Positions 1 through 7,000 of a DNA stretch of 45,708 bases are shown in pieces. The notes under the pieces were generated by a model. The model saw nothing but the letters and a program-made list of their open reading frames with translations. It had not been told where the DNA came from and ran no database searches. Location: NCBI GenBank assembly GCA_902630885.1, contig CACOWI010000010.1:1-45708 (forward strand). The letters run 5' to 3'. How positions within the stretch are numbered: the stretch's first letter is position 1; the number at the start of each line of letters is the position of its first letter. The position numbers and the translations under genes were made by a program. The DNA comes from an uncultured SAR86 cluster bacterium. Its GTDB lineage: Bacteria > Pseudomonadota > Gammaproteobacteria > Magnimaribacterales > D2472.

Positions 1-371
1 TGAACTAATGTTTTTCTGTCCTCTTCTAACGAAGATTCTACAAGAGTTGATGTATCAAAAATTTTATTTTTTGAAACATATTCTCTTACTTTTTCACCAA
101 ATGATAAAAAGTTTGAATCTTTTGCTGCGAAATCTGTTTCAGAATTCAACTCTACCAAAGTCGCATAGTCCTCATTCAAAGATGCAACAAGAATTCCATC
201 TGCCGCAACTCTTGAAGATTTTTTTTCAGCTTTGAGCGCGCTATTAGACCTTAAAAGATCGAGTGCTTTCTCTATATCACCCTCACATTCAACAAGTGCT
301 TTTTTGCAGTCCATCATTGCTACACCAGTCATATCTCTTAACTCTTTTACTTGTGATGCTTTTATTTCCAC
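1..371 (-). CDS. tsf: Elongation factor Ts, N-terminal part (cut by window edge)
   Basis: EF-Ts is the nucleotide exchange factor that regenerates EF-Tu-GTP in the cytoplasm. About 123 residues are visible, beginning MEIKASQVKELRDMTG, which is the family's UBA-like N-terminal helix domain; TDFAAKDSNFLSF matches the conserved EF-Tu contact region. The start is GTG at 369-371, two bases after the rpsB stop, so rpsB and tsf form the usual co-transcribed pair. The 3' part lies beyond position 1. The identity is firm; the start is inferred from the alignment of the N-terminus with the family and the absence of an in-frame ATG before the conserved motif. Confidence 0.95.
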   Translation of the reverse strand, partial: MEIKASQVKELRDMTGVAMMDCKKALVECEGDIEKALDLLRSNSALKAEKKSSRVAADGILVASLNEDYATLVELNSETDFAAKDSNFLSFGEKVREYVSKNKIFDTSTLVESSLEEDRKTLV

Positions 372-373
372 AG

Positions 374-1276
374 TTATTTATCCTCTTCATCGGACACTTC
401 AGTTGAGGTGTCATCTGAAACTTCCATATCAACCTCTTTCGATTCCTGACTATCTTCAATTTCTTTTTCAGATGCGTCATCAACTTTGGGAGCATCTTCA
501 ACTAATTTAGTATTATCATCGGTTGACTCTTGTGAATCATCTTTTTTAACTTTTTGTATCACAGGTGTATCAGATTTTGGAGCAAATCCTTTTGAAGACT
601 CAATTCCTCTTGCGCAAGCATCAGCAATAACTTTTGTAATTAACTTAATTGATCTAATAGCATCGTCATTTGCAGGAATAATGGTATCAATATCGTCAGG
701 ATCAGAATTTGTATCGACTATTCCAATGACTGGAATACCCATTTTCTTAGCCTCAAGTACTGCAATCTTTTCATACTTTACATCAACAACAAAAATAGCA
801 TCAGGCAAGCCTTTCATATCTTTTATTCCACCGACACTTGCTTTTAATTTAGTATATTCTTTTTGTATCTCTACAGCCTCTTTTTTAATTAATTTTTCAA
901 TTCTTCCTGAAGAAATCATTTCTTCAATATCTATAAGTCTTCTGATAGAACCTCTTATTGTCTTCCAATTAGTAAGCGTTCCACCCAGCCATCTTTTATC
1001 GACATAAGGCAATCCGATTTGAGATGCCTCTTCCTTGATCGTCTTACTTGCAGATCTTTTTGTACCAACAAATAGAATTTTGTTTCCCTTAGAACATATA
1101 TCCTCTACTTTTGATGCAGCAGCACTTAAATGTTCTTGAGTAATCTCAAGGTTGATAATGCTAATTTGTTTTCTGGTATCAAAAATAAACTCATCCATTT
1201 TAGGATTCCAGAATCTTTGTTGATGACCGAAATGAACGCCTGCCTGAAGCAGGTCTTTGATTGATACTATACTCAA
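374..1276 (-). CDS. rpsB: 30S ribosomal protein S2 with acidic C-terminal extension
   Basis: S2 is a late-assembling small-subunit protein near the mRNA exit region. The conserved opening LLQAGVHFGHQQRFWNPKM and the FVGTKRSASKTIKEEA and GIPVIGIVDTNSDPD motifs are present. The start is TTG (1274-1276) with a strong AAAGGAGAT Shine-Dalgarno element. The protein is 300 residues against about 241 in E. coli; the excess is a low-complexity tail of about 55 residues (246-300) with 24 Asp/Glu and only five Lys, containing DSQES twice. It heads an rpsB-tsf unit with its own promoter and leader. In E. coli this operon is repressed by free S2; the same is inferred here. Confidence 0.97.
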   Translation of the reverse strand: MSIVSIKDLLQAGVHFGHQQRFWNPKMDEFIFDTRKQISIINLEITQEHLSAAASKVEDICSKGNKILFVGTKRSASKTIKEEASQIGLPYVDKRWLGGTLTNWKTIRGSIRRLIDIEEMISSGRIEKLIKKEAVEIQKEYTKLKASVGGIKDMKGLPDAIFVVDVKYEKIAVLEAKKMGIPVIGIVDTNSDPDDIDTIIPANDDAIRSIKLITKVIADACARGIESSKGFAPKSDTPVIQKVKKDDSQESTDDNTKLVEDAPKVDDASEKEIEDSQESKEVDMEVSDDTSTEVSDEEDK

Positions 1277-1370
1277 TTTATATCTCCTTTGGGGTTATTC
1301 TCCGATTCTAGGTAAAGCAAACTTAATAAGCACCCCACTTTACACAACAAGAATCTTCGTGTTTAAAGTT
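1277..1370 (-). promoter_or_regulatory. rpsB 5' leader, possible S2-responsive element
   Basis: About 94 bases lie between the predicted transcription start and the TTG start codon of rpsB. On the mRNA strand TGGGGT (1332-1337) is exactly complementary to ACCCCA (1290-1295), and the second arm abuts the AAAGGAG Shine-Dalgarno element, so pairing could control access to it. A direct repeat CACGAA-CTTTAAA-CACGAA (1356-1374) lies at the 5' end. Gammaproteobacterial rpsB leaders are known S2 autoregulation targets. The specific fold proposed here is my inference. Confidence 0.5.
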
Positions 1371-1375
1371 CGTGT

Positions 1376-1404
1376 ATTCTATAGAAAAATTCTTTATTTT
1401 TAAA
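1376..1404 (-). promoter_or_regulatory. Putative rpsB promoter
   Basis: The -10 element TAGAAT (1376-1381, within TATAGAAT) lies 17 bases downstream of a weak -35, TTTAAA (1399-1404). The predicted start near 1369-1370 gives a leader of about 94 nt. The -35 is poor, so the -10 carries most of the support. Confidence 0.5.
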
Positions 1405-1405
1405 G
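1385..1405 (-). terminator. Weak candidate terminator after dapB
   Basis: On the mRNA strand a short AT-rich stem CTTTA-AAAA-TAAAG (1392-1405) is followed by AATTTTT. It sits just past the dapB stop and just before the rpsB -10. With five mostly A-U pairs it would be a weak hairpin, so this is only a candidate. Confidence 0.25.
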
Positions 1406-1412
1406 TTTTGGT

Positions 1413-2063
1413 TCAATTAATAATTTTTTCAAAACTATATAAGTCTGGTTGAAGCTTTATAATCCTTTTTGCACAATAAATTGCTCCATTTCCAAATATG
1501 TCTCTAGAAATAGCATTGTGTTTAAAAATATAAAAAGCATCATCCTCTCTAAAAGTAATTTTATGGATTCCACTAACATCATCTTTTCTGTAAGAAACTG
1601 TTTTAGCTAAATTAATATAATTATTTTTATCCTCATCTTTAATAAGATTTTCGATTTCAATTGCAGTTCCAGATGGTTCATCCAACTTATTTAAGTGATG
1701 TGTTTCTTCAATTAAACAACTTAACTTTTTTTTATTTCCTTTTATGAATTTTTTTAAAGAGTCTTTTAACTGATGAATGCCAATACTCATGTTTGCCGCT
1801 AGAACAATAGGTAGTATTTTTGACGCTTTATTAATTTCATCTAACATCTCTTTTTCGATACCGGTAGTGCCGATGACCAAAGGAACGTTATGTTTTAAAC
1901 AATTTTTAAGAATTTCCTCAGTAGATGATGGATGAGAAAAATCAATTACAACATCAGCCGAGCTGAGGTCATCTATGATCTCAAGTTCCTTTTTATCTTG
2001 AATTAAATTAATTAAAGTTGTGCCCATCCTTCCAGATATTCCATTTATATACAATTCAATCAT
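1413..2063 (-). CDS. dapB: 4-hydroxy-tetrahydrodipicolinate reductase (short form)
   Basis: DapB reduces 4-hydroxy-tetrahydrodipicolinate with NAD(P)H in the diaminopimelate/lysine pathway, supplying peptidoglycan and protein synthesis. The nucleotide-binding loop NGISGRMG (7-14), the GTTG turn (65-68) and the active-site stretch [16 protein letters not shown] (119-134, with His122-His123 and Lys126) are intact. The protein is 216 residues against 273 in E. coli; the missing part is mainly between the first beta-alpha unit and the VVIDFSHP strand. The start overlaps the dnaJ stop by 8 bases, so it probably depends on translational coupling within the grpE-dnaK-dnaJ-dapB operon, an order also known in Pseudomonas. 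Confidence 0.93.
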   Translation of the reverse strand: MIELYINGISGRMGTTLINLIQDKKELEIIDDLSSADVVIDFSHPSSTEEILKNCLKHNVPLVIGTTGIEKEMLDEINKASKILPIVLAANMSIGIHQLKDSLKKFIKGNKKKLSCLIEETHHLNKLDEPSGTAIEIENLIKDEDKNNYINLAKTVSYRKDDVSGIHKITFREDDAFYIFKHNAISRDIFGNGAIYCAKRIIKLQPDLYSFEKIIN

Positions 2064-3162
2064 TTTTGATTTTAGAAATTGCTTTTAAGAAAGTATCTGT
2101 TCCTGGATAATTTTTAGATTGATCCAAAGAAGCACTCAACTGATTTAAAAGTTTGATTTGCTCTTTATTTAAATTTGAAGGTGTCTCAACAACAACTCTA
2201 CATAATATGTCGCCTCTCCTTCTGTCTCTTACTACAGAGGCACCCTTTCCCTTTATTCTGAATACTTTTCCAGTTTGAGTATTTGCAGGAATTTTTAATG
2301 AGATTGATTTCTCTAATGTTGGTATCTTAATAGAGCCTCCAGTTACTGAAATTTCAAAAGGTATAGGAGCCTCGAGGTATAAATGTCTTCCATCTCTCTC
2401 AAAAATTGGATCATTGTTTACTCTAATAGCAACGTATAAATCTCCTGACTGACCACCCTTCATCCATTCACCTTCGCCGGACAGTCTTACTTTATCTCCA
2501 TTATCAACTCCAGCTGGAATATTTACTGAGAGAGTTTTATTATCTTTAGTTGCTCCTGCGCCTCTGCATGTCTTGCAAAGATTCTTTATTACTTGTCCAT
2601 TACCAGAACAAAAGTTACAAGTTTGTTGAACTGAAAAAAACCCTTGTTGCATTCTGATCTGCCCAGATCCTCCACAATTTGAACAAGTAACTGGACTAGA
2701 TCCTTTCTCAGCTCCTGAGCCAGAGCAATCTGAACACTCAGTTTGTGATGGAATTTTTATTTTTTTTTGGATCCCTAATACAGCTTCTTTTAAATTTAAA
2801 TCAAGATTATATTGAAGATCTGAACCTCTTCTCTTTCTTCTAGATTGAGATCTGGTTCCGAAAACATCTCCAAAAATATCACCAAAAATATCATTAATAT
2901 TTATATCATTGAAATTAGGTCCACCACCTCCCATACCTTCAACACCAGAGTGACCAAATTGATCATACGCAGATTTTTTTTGTGGATCTGAAAGGACATC
3001 ATAAGCCTCAGCAGCTTCTTTGAACTTTTCTGCTGCTTCAGGATTATCTGGATTTCTATCTGGGTGATATTTCATAGCCTTCTTTTTGAAGGCTTTTTTC
3101 AGTTCATTTGATGAAGCATCACGAGAGACTTCAAGAGTTTCGTAGTAGTCTCTCTTAGACAT
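2056..3162 (-). CDS. dnaJ: Chaperone DnaJ (Hsp40)
   Basis: DnaJ is the J-domain co-chaperone that delivers unfolded clients to DnaK and stimulates its ATPase. It shows the J domain with HPD at residues 33-35, a Gly/Phe-rich linker (about 70-104), the four CxxCxGxG zinc repeats (Cys pairs at 143/146, 160/163, 182/185 and 196/199) and the C-terminal client-binding beta domains. Its 368 residues are close to the 376 of E. coli. It starts 9 bases after dnaK and overlaps dapB. It is a class I (type A) DnaJ, not CbpA, because the zinc domain is complete. Confidence 0.98.
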   Translation of the reverse strand: MSKRDYYETLEVSRDASSNELKKAFKKKAMKYHPDRNPDNPEAAEKFKEAAEAYDVLSDPQKKSAYDQFGHSGVEGMGGGGPNFNDININDIFGDIFGDVFGTRSQSRRKRRGSDLQYNLDLNLKEAVLGIQKKIKIPSQTECSDCSGSGAEKGSSPVTCSNCGGSGQIRMQQGFFSVQQTCNFCSGNGQVIKNLCKTCRGAGATKDNKTLSVNIPAGVDNGDKVRLSGEGEWMKGGQSGDLYVAIRVNNDPIFERDGRHLYLEAPIPFEISVTGGSIKIPTLEKSISLKIPANTQTGKVFRIKGKGASVVRDRRRGDILCRVVVETPSNLNKEQIKLLNQLSASLDQSKNYPGTDTFLKAISKIKND

Positions 3163-3171
3163 AATAAATCG

Positions 3172-5088
3172 TTACTTTTCTTCTTCTTTAACTTCCTCAA
3201 ATTCAGCATCAACAGTGTTTTCAGATGATTCATCTTCGCTAGCATCAGTCTGAGATTGTCCTTCTGGGCTTTCCTGTTTGTAAAGTTTTTGAGTAAGCGG
3301 CGTTAAAACATCATTAAGGTTTTTTGTTGCTGATTCAATAGCATCTATCTCCTCAGATGTGATAGCTTCTTCTAGTCCTTTAAGGGCTTCTTCAACTTGG
3401 CTCTTTTCTTCATCTTCAAGTTTGTCTTCAGATTCTTCGATTGTTTTTCTAGTTGCATGAACTAACATATCAGCATTGTTTTTTGTTTTTACGAGTTCTT
3501 CAAATTTCTTATCATCTTCTGCATTTGCTTCAGCATCTTTTACCATTTTTTCAATATCTTCATCAGATAAGCCACTAGATGCTTTGATAACAATTGATTG
3601 TTCTTTACCAGTATTCTTGTCTTTTGCTGATACATTTAATATTCCATTAGCATCAAGATCGAATGATACTTCTATTTGCGGGACACCTCTTGCAGCAGCA
3701 GGTATATCAGTTAGATTAAACTGGCCTAAAGATTTATTTTGAGCAGCTTGAGTTCTTTCTCCTTGAATAACATGCACTGTGACAGCTGTTTGATTATCTT
3801 CAGCTGTTGAAAATACCTGAGATTTTTGGGTTGGTATTGTTGTATTCTTTTCAATTAATGGAGTAGCTACGCCGCCCAATGTTTCAATGCCAAGAGTTAA
3901 TGGCGTAACATCTAAAAGTAATACATCAGTGGTATCACCAGACAAAACAGATCCTTGAATTGCAGCGCCAACAGCTACCGCCTCGTCAGGATTTAAATCT
4001 TTTCTTGGATCCTTTGCAAAAAAGTCAGCAACTTTCTTCTGAACAAGAGGCATTCTTGTTTGACCGCCAACAAGCAAGATTTCGTTGATGTCACCTTTCG
4101 CTATTTTTGCATCCTTAAGTGCAAGCTTGAGAGGTTCTAAGCTTTTATCAACTAAATCCTCTACAAGTGATTCTAACTTAGCTCTAGTAATTTTATGAAC
4201 AAAATGCTTTGGACCAGAACTGTCAGCAGTTATATATGGCAAATTAACCTCAGTTTGTTCAGATGATGACAATTCTATTTTAGCTTTTTCAGCTGCCTCT
4301 TTTAATCTTTGTAGAGCGAGAGGATCACTTTTTAAATCAAAACCAGATTCCTCTTTAAACTTATCAACAAAATAATCAATTAATCTTAAATCAAAATCTT
4401 CACCACCCAGAAAAGTATCACCATTAGTTGATAAAACTTCAAACTGATGTTCGCCATCTACATCAGAAATTTCAATAATAGAAATATCAAAGGTACCTCC
4501 ACCTAGGTCATATACAGCAACGGTCGAATCTCCTTTTCCTTTATCAAGGCCATATGCAAGTGCTGCAGCCGTTGGTTCATTGATGATTCTCTTTACATCT
4601 AAGCCAGCGATTTTACCTGCATCTTTTGTTGCTTGTCTTTGTGAATCGTTAAAGTAAGCAGGAACAGTTATTACGGCTTCTTTTACTTCATGGCCAAGAT
4701 AATCTTCTGCAGTTTTTTTCATCTTTTTGAGAACTTCTGCTGCTACCTGAGGTGGAGCCAGTTGTTTCTTTGAAGCCTCAACCCATGCATCTCCGTTATC
4801 TGCTTTAACAATTTTGTAAGGAACCATGTCTGCATCTTTACTTACAACTTCATCATCAAATGTTCTACCTATGAGTCTTTTGATTGCGTACAAAGTATTT
4901 TCGGGATTAGTTACGGCTTGTCTTTTAGCAGGAAGTCCAACTAGAACTTCATCATTATCGGTGTATGCAATGACTGACGGCGTTGTTCTTGCGCCTTCAG
5001 CATTTTCAATAACCTTTTGTTGTTGGCCTTCAACTACAGCAACACAACTGTTTGTTGTTCCCAAATCAATTCCTATAATCTTTGACAT
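3172..5088 (-). CDS. dnaK: Chaperone DnaK (Hsp70)
   Basis: DnaK is the cytoplasmic ATP-driven chaperone of the DnaK-DnaJ-GrpE cycle. The opening [18 protein letters not shown] phosphate loop, the [11 protein letters not shown] motif, the [10 protein letters not shown] motif, the interdomain linker [10 protein letters not shown] and the substrate-binding domain are all visible. The length of 638 residues equals the E. coli protein, and it ends in an acidic EEVKEEEK tail. It lies 10 bases after grpE with an AGGAAAA ribosome-binding site. Heat-shock control is suggested by the sigma-32-like promoter before grpE. Confidence 0.99.
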   Translation of the reverse strand: MSKIIGIDLGTTNSCVAVVEGQQQKVIENAEGARTTPSVIAYTDNDEVLVGLPAKRQAVTNPENTLYAIKRLIGRTFDDEVVSKDADMVPYKIVKADNGDAWVEASKKQLAPPQVAAEVLKKMKKTAEDYLGHEVKEAVITVPAYFNDSQRQATKDAGKIAGLDVKRIINEPTAAALAYGLDKGKGDSTVAVYDLGGGTFDISIIEISDVDGEHQFEVLSTNGDTFLGGEDFDLRLIDYFVDKFKEESGFDLKSDPLALQRLKEAAEKAKIELSSSEQTEVNLPYITADSSGPKHFVHKITRAKLESLVEDLVDKSLEPLKLALKDAKIAKGDINEILLVGGQTRMPLVQKKVADFFAKDPRKDLNPDEAVAVGAAIQGSVLSGDTTDVLLLDVTPLTLGIETLGGVATPLIEKNTTIPTQKSQVFSTAEDNQTAVTVHVIQGERTQAAQNKSLGQFNLTDIPAAARGVPQIEVSFDLDANGILNVSAKDKNTGKEQSIVIKASSGLSDEDIEKMVKDAEANAEDDKKFEELVKTKNNADMLVHATRKTIEESEDKLEDEEKSQVEEALKGLEEAITSEEIDAIESATKNLNDVLTPLTQKLYKQESPEGQSQTDASEDESSENTVDAEFEEVKEEEK

Positions 5089-5098
5089 ATTTTTTCCT

Positions 5099-5686
5099 CT
5101 AATTTTTAATCACAGTTACTCTAGCAGGTCTCAATACTCTTGAATGTAATTCCCATCCTCTCTGAAAGATATTACCAATAAAGCCATCTTTCTTGTTTTT
5201 ATCTTTCTCCATTGAAACAGCTTCATGTTTTTCTGGATTAAATTCCTCATTATCCGGATAGATAGGTACCATTCCGAATTTATCAAGAGTAGATTCAAAA
5301 GATTTTAAAGTTAATTCAATGCCTTCTTTATCCTCTTTTGAAGAATTCTCTGATAGGTTGTTTAATGCATTCTCTAAATTGTCAATTATAGGCAGGAGCT
5401 CCATAAGAAGTCTTTCTGTCCCATACTTATGGGCTTTTTCGACCTCAGTCAATGTTCTTTTCAAAGCATTATCAAGATCAGCATTTGCACGAAGTAACAA
5501 ACTTTCAAGCTCCTCTTTTTTATCAACAAGCTCTTCATATGTTGGAGTTCCAACATCTTCATTTTCCTCTAGTGAGTCTTCAATTTTTTCAGAATCTTCA
5601 CTTATCTGAGAATTATCTCCAGATCCGTTAACCGAAACCTCATCATCAAGAGGCTTATCTTCTGCTGATTTATCGTTTTCACTCAT
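5099..5686 (-). CDS. grpE: Nucleotide exchange factor GrpE
   Basis: GrpE releases ADP from DnaK and acts as a thermosensor of the chaperone cycle. The 195-residue protein has an acidic, disordered N-terminus (about 1-45), a long coiled-coil helix (about 50-105, [19 protein letters not shown]) and the C-terminal beta domain ending [22 protein letters not shown], which is the family signature. It is the first gene of the grpE-dnaK-dnaJ-dapB operon. In Pseudomonas, recN separates grpE from fur; here only about 60 bases do. Confidence 0.98.
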   Translation of the reverse strand: MSENDKSAEDKPLDDEVSVNGSGDNSQISEDSEKIEDSLEENEDVGTPTYEELVDKKEELESLLLRANADLDNALKRTLTEVEKAHKYGTERLLMELLPIIDNLENALNNLSENSSKEDKEGIELTLKSFESTLDKFGMVPIYPDNEEFNPEKHEAVSMEKDKNKKDGFIGNIFQRGWELHSRVLRPARVTVIKN

Positions 5687-5708
5687 AAAAATATCCCTAT
5701 AGCCTTTT

Positions 5709-5736
5709 ATATAAGGATGTTAATTATCAGTTCAAG
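5709..5736 (-). promoter_or_regulatory. Sigma-32-like heat-shock promoter for grpE-dnaK-dnaJ-dapB
   Basis: On the minus strand CTTGAA (5731-5736) is followed after 14 bases by CCTTATAT (5709-5716). The RpoH consensus is CTTGAAA, 11-16 bases, CCCCATNT; the -10 part matches at six of eight positions. Its place directly upstream of grpE fits the family's regulation. rpoH itself is not in this window. Confidence 0.6.
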
Positions 5737-5745
5737 GGGTTTTTG

Positions 5746-6153
5746 TTAATCTAATTTTTTAACGTGAAGTACAAGATTATGGTCTACTAGTTCGTAACCA
5801 GCATCTTCAGCAATTTTATTGAGCTTATCGATGAGTTCGGAATCTTGAAATTCTAAAACTTTCCCAGATTCAATATCAACCATGTGTTCGTGATCACCTA
5901 GCACCTCGTATACAGCGGTGCTTCCTTCAAAGTGATGTTTTTTAACCATGCCAGCAGCTTCAAACTGAGTTAAAACTCTGTATACAGAAGCAAGTCCAAT
6001 ATTTTCTCCCCGATTCAGTAGTTCTTTGTATATATCCTCAGCACTAAAGTGTGCTTCTTCCTGAATAGCGGTAGACTCCAGCACTTCCATGATCTTTACT
6101 CTTGGTAAAGTAGCTTTTAAACCAGCTTTTTTAAGTTCTTTAGTTTGATTCAT
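5746..6153 (-). CDS. fur: Ferric uptake regulator Fur, cysteine-free
   Basis: Fur is an iron-responsive dimeric repressor. The winged-helix N-terminal domain (KAGLKATLPRVKIMEVL, GLASVYRVLTQFEAAGMV) and the metal-sensing dimer domain (His88, His90, Glu108, His125 in the usual spacing) are visible. The 135-residue form, ending DAGYELVDHNLVLHVKKLD, resembles Pseudomonas and not E. coli Fur: the CxxC after HEHM is DIES, and there is no cysteine anywhere. The structural CxxC zinc site is therefore absent, which is tolerated in the Pseudomonas type. It is divergent from bamE (omlA), as in Pseudomonas. Zur or Mur are possible alternatives but fit the sequence and context less well. Confidence 0.93.
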   Translation of the reverse strand: MNQTKELKKAGLKATLPRVKIMEVLESTAIQEEAHFSAEDIYKELLNRGENIGLASVYRVLTQFEAAGMVKKHHFEGSTAVYEVLGDHEHMVDIESGKVLEFQDSELIDKLNKIAEDAGYELVDHNLVLHVKKLD

Positions 6154-6184
6154 TTAACTTTAGTATAGTACAGATATCAAAATT

Positions 6185-6216
6185 ATATTATGCTCAAGCT
6201 TTATTGAACATATTAT
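6185..6216. repeat. Imperfect palindrome between fur and bamE
   Basis: Left arm ATATTATGCTCAA (6185-6197) and right arm TTGAACATATTAT (6204-6216) are inverted repeats matching at 11 of 13 positions around a 6-base spacer. The right arm contains the likely bamE -35 (TTGAAC) and the left arm, on the other strand, TTGAGC, a possible fur -35. It could be an operator for a dimeric regulator, or simply two similar back-to-back promoters. Confidence 0.5.
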
Positions 6217-6230
6217 TTAGAAAATATAAT
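6204..6230 (+). promoter_or_regulatory. Putative bamE promoter
   Basis: TTGAAC (6204-6209) and TATAAT (6225-6230) are separated by 15 bases, shorter than ideal. The predicted start, about 6236-6238, is only 4-6 bases before the ATG at 6242, and no Shine-Dalgarno sequence is visible, so the message may be nearly leaderless. Confidence 0.45.
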
Positions 6231-6241
6231 AAAATTTTATT

Positions 6242-6574
6242 ATGAAAGAAATCTCAATTTATAAATTTTTTGCTATTTTTTGCATGTTCGTTATTTCATC
6301 TTGTGCGTCATTAACGCCCTACAAGGTACCAATTCTTCAAGGTAACATATTTGATGAAGATGATATTTCTAAATTAGATATAGGTCTATCAGAAGATCAG
6401 GTTCAATTTATATTTGGAACTGCTCTGATAAAAGATCCTTTTCATTCAAATCGTTGGGATTATTACTATTCTATTCAAGTTGGTGATGAAATTTTGGATG
6501 AGATGAAGCTTTCCATAAATTTTAATGATGATGGTCTTGTTGACAGCTGGACTATCGAAGACTTATCTGAATAA
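6242..6574 (+). CDS. bamE: Outer membrane protein assembly factor BamE (SmpA/OmlA lipoprotein)
   Basis: BamE is a small lipoprotein of the BAM complex, which folds beta-barrel proteins into the outer membrane. A signal peptide with a hydrophobic core (about 7-19) ends at the lipobox ISSC with the lipidated Cys21. The mature part has the family motifs YKVPILQGN, GLSEDQVQFIFGTALIKDPFH and RWDYYYSIQVG. Its 110 residues are close to the 113 of E. coli. It is divergent from fur and convergent with ratA; the two stop codons lie side by side with no spacer. In other gammaproteobacteria it neighbours ratA, rnfH and smpB, as partly seen here. Confidence 0.96.
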   Translation: MKEISIYKFFAIFCMFVISSCASLTPYKVPILQGNIFDEDDISKLDIGLSEDQVQFIFGTALIKDPFHSNRWDYYYSIQVGDEILDEMKLSINFNDDGLVDSWTIEDLSE

Positions 6575-7000
6575 TCAAACTTTTGAAAGTTTATCTATAA
6601 AAGCATTTATTAAGACTTCACAAAAACTGTTAATGACTTTATCTGAAAGCAAATTATTTAATATTAAAGGAAGTTCAAATTTGGCACGGAATTCAATTAG
6701 AGTATCTAAATCATTTATTTTTGATATTCTCCACTCCCCTTCAAAAAAATTAAATGGCCCCTCAACCTGCTCAATTTTAATTGTGTTTTCTGACAAAATA
6801 TTTTTTGATTTAATTAAGTAATCTCTTAACAAAAAATTAAATTCTAATTGGCCAATTTCATATTCTTTTTCTTTCTCTATAAGAACTGATTTTTTGCATC
6901 CTGGAATATATGACGCATAGTTTTCAAATTTAGCAATTTGATTATAGACCTTTAAAGAATCTTCTTTTACAGACTTAGAAAAATCAATTTTGCGTGTCAC
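6575..7000 (-). CDS. ratA: RatA/COQ10-like START-domain protein
   Basis: This 141-residue protein belongs to the RatA/PasT family with the START-like fold shared with COQ10. Motifs are VYNQIAKFENYASYIPGCKK near the N-terminus and the GPFNFFEGEWRI turn in the middle. In E. coli RatA was reported as a toxin binding the 50S subunit; the eukaryotic relative COQ10 binds ubiquinone, so the function here is open. The start is GTG, directly after the stop of the upstream transporter (TAAGTG), so they are probably co-translated. The usual partner rnfH/ratB is absent, which argues against a toxin-antitoxin pair here. Confidence 0.88.
   Translation of the reverse strand: MTRKIDFSKSVKEDSLKVYNQIAKFENYASYIPGCKKSVLIEKEKEYEIGQLEFNFLLRDYLIKSKNILSENTIKIEQVEGPFNFFEGEWRISKINDLDTLIEFRAKFELPLILNNLLSDKVINSFCEVLINAFIDKLSKV

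Noticed and set aside
486-1007. Open frame of 173 codons on the plus strand across rpsB
   Set aside because: It is antisense to a firm rpsB gene, has no family motif or ribosome-binding site, and looks like a mirror of AT-rich, Ser/Ile-type codons.
6154-6241. Fur box controlling fur itself
   Set aside because: The spacer is AT-rich, but no convincing GATAATGATAATC-type 7-1-7 or 19-base site was found; the palindrome there has a different sequence and spacing.
6525-6821. Open frame on the plus strand across the end of bamE and ratA
   Set aside because: It overlaps two real genes in other frames and shows no homology I recognise.
6575-7000. ratA as half of a toxin-antitoxin module
   Set aside because: No rnfH/ratB gene is next to it; the neighbours are a transporter and bamE, so a COQ10-like or ribosome-related housekeeping role is as likely.
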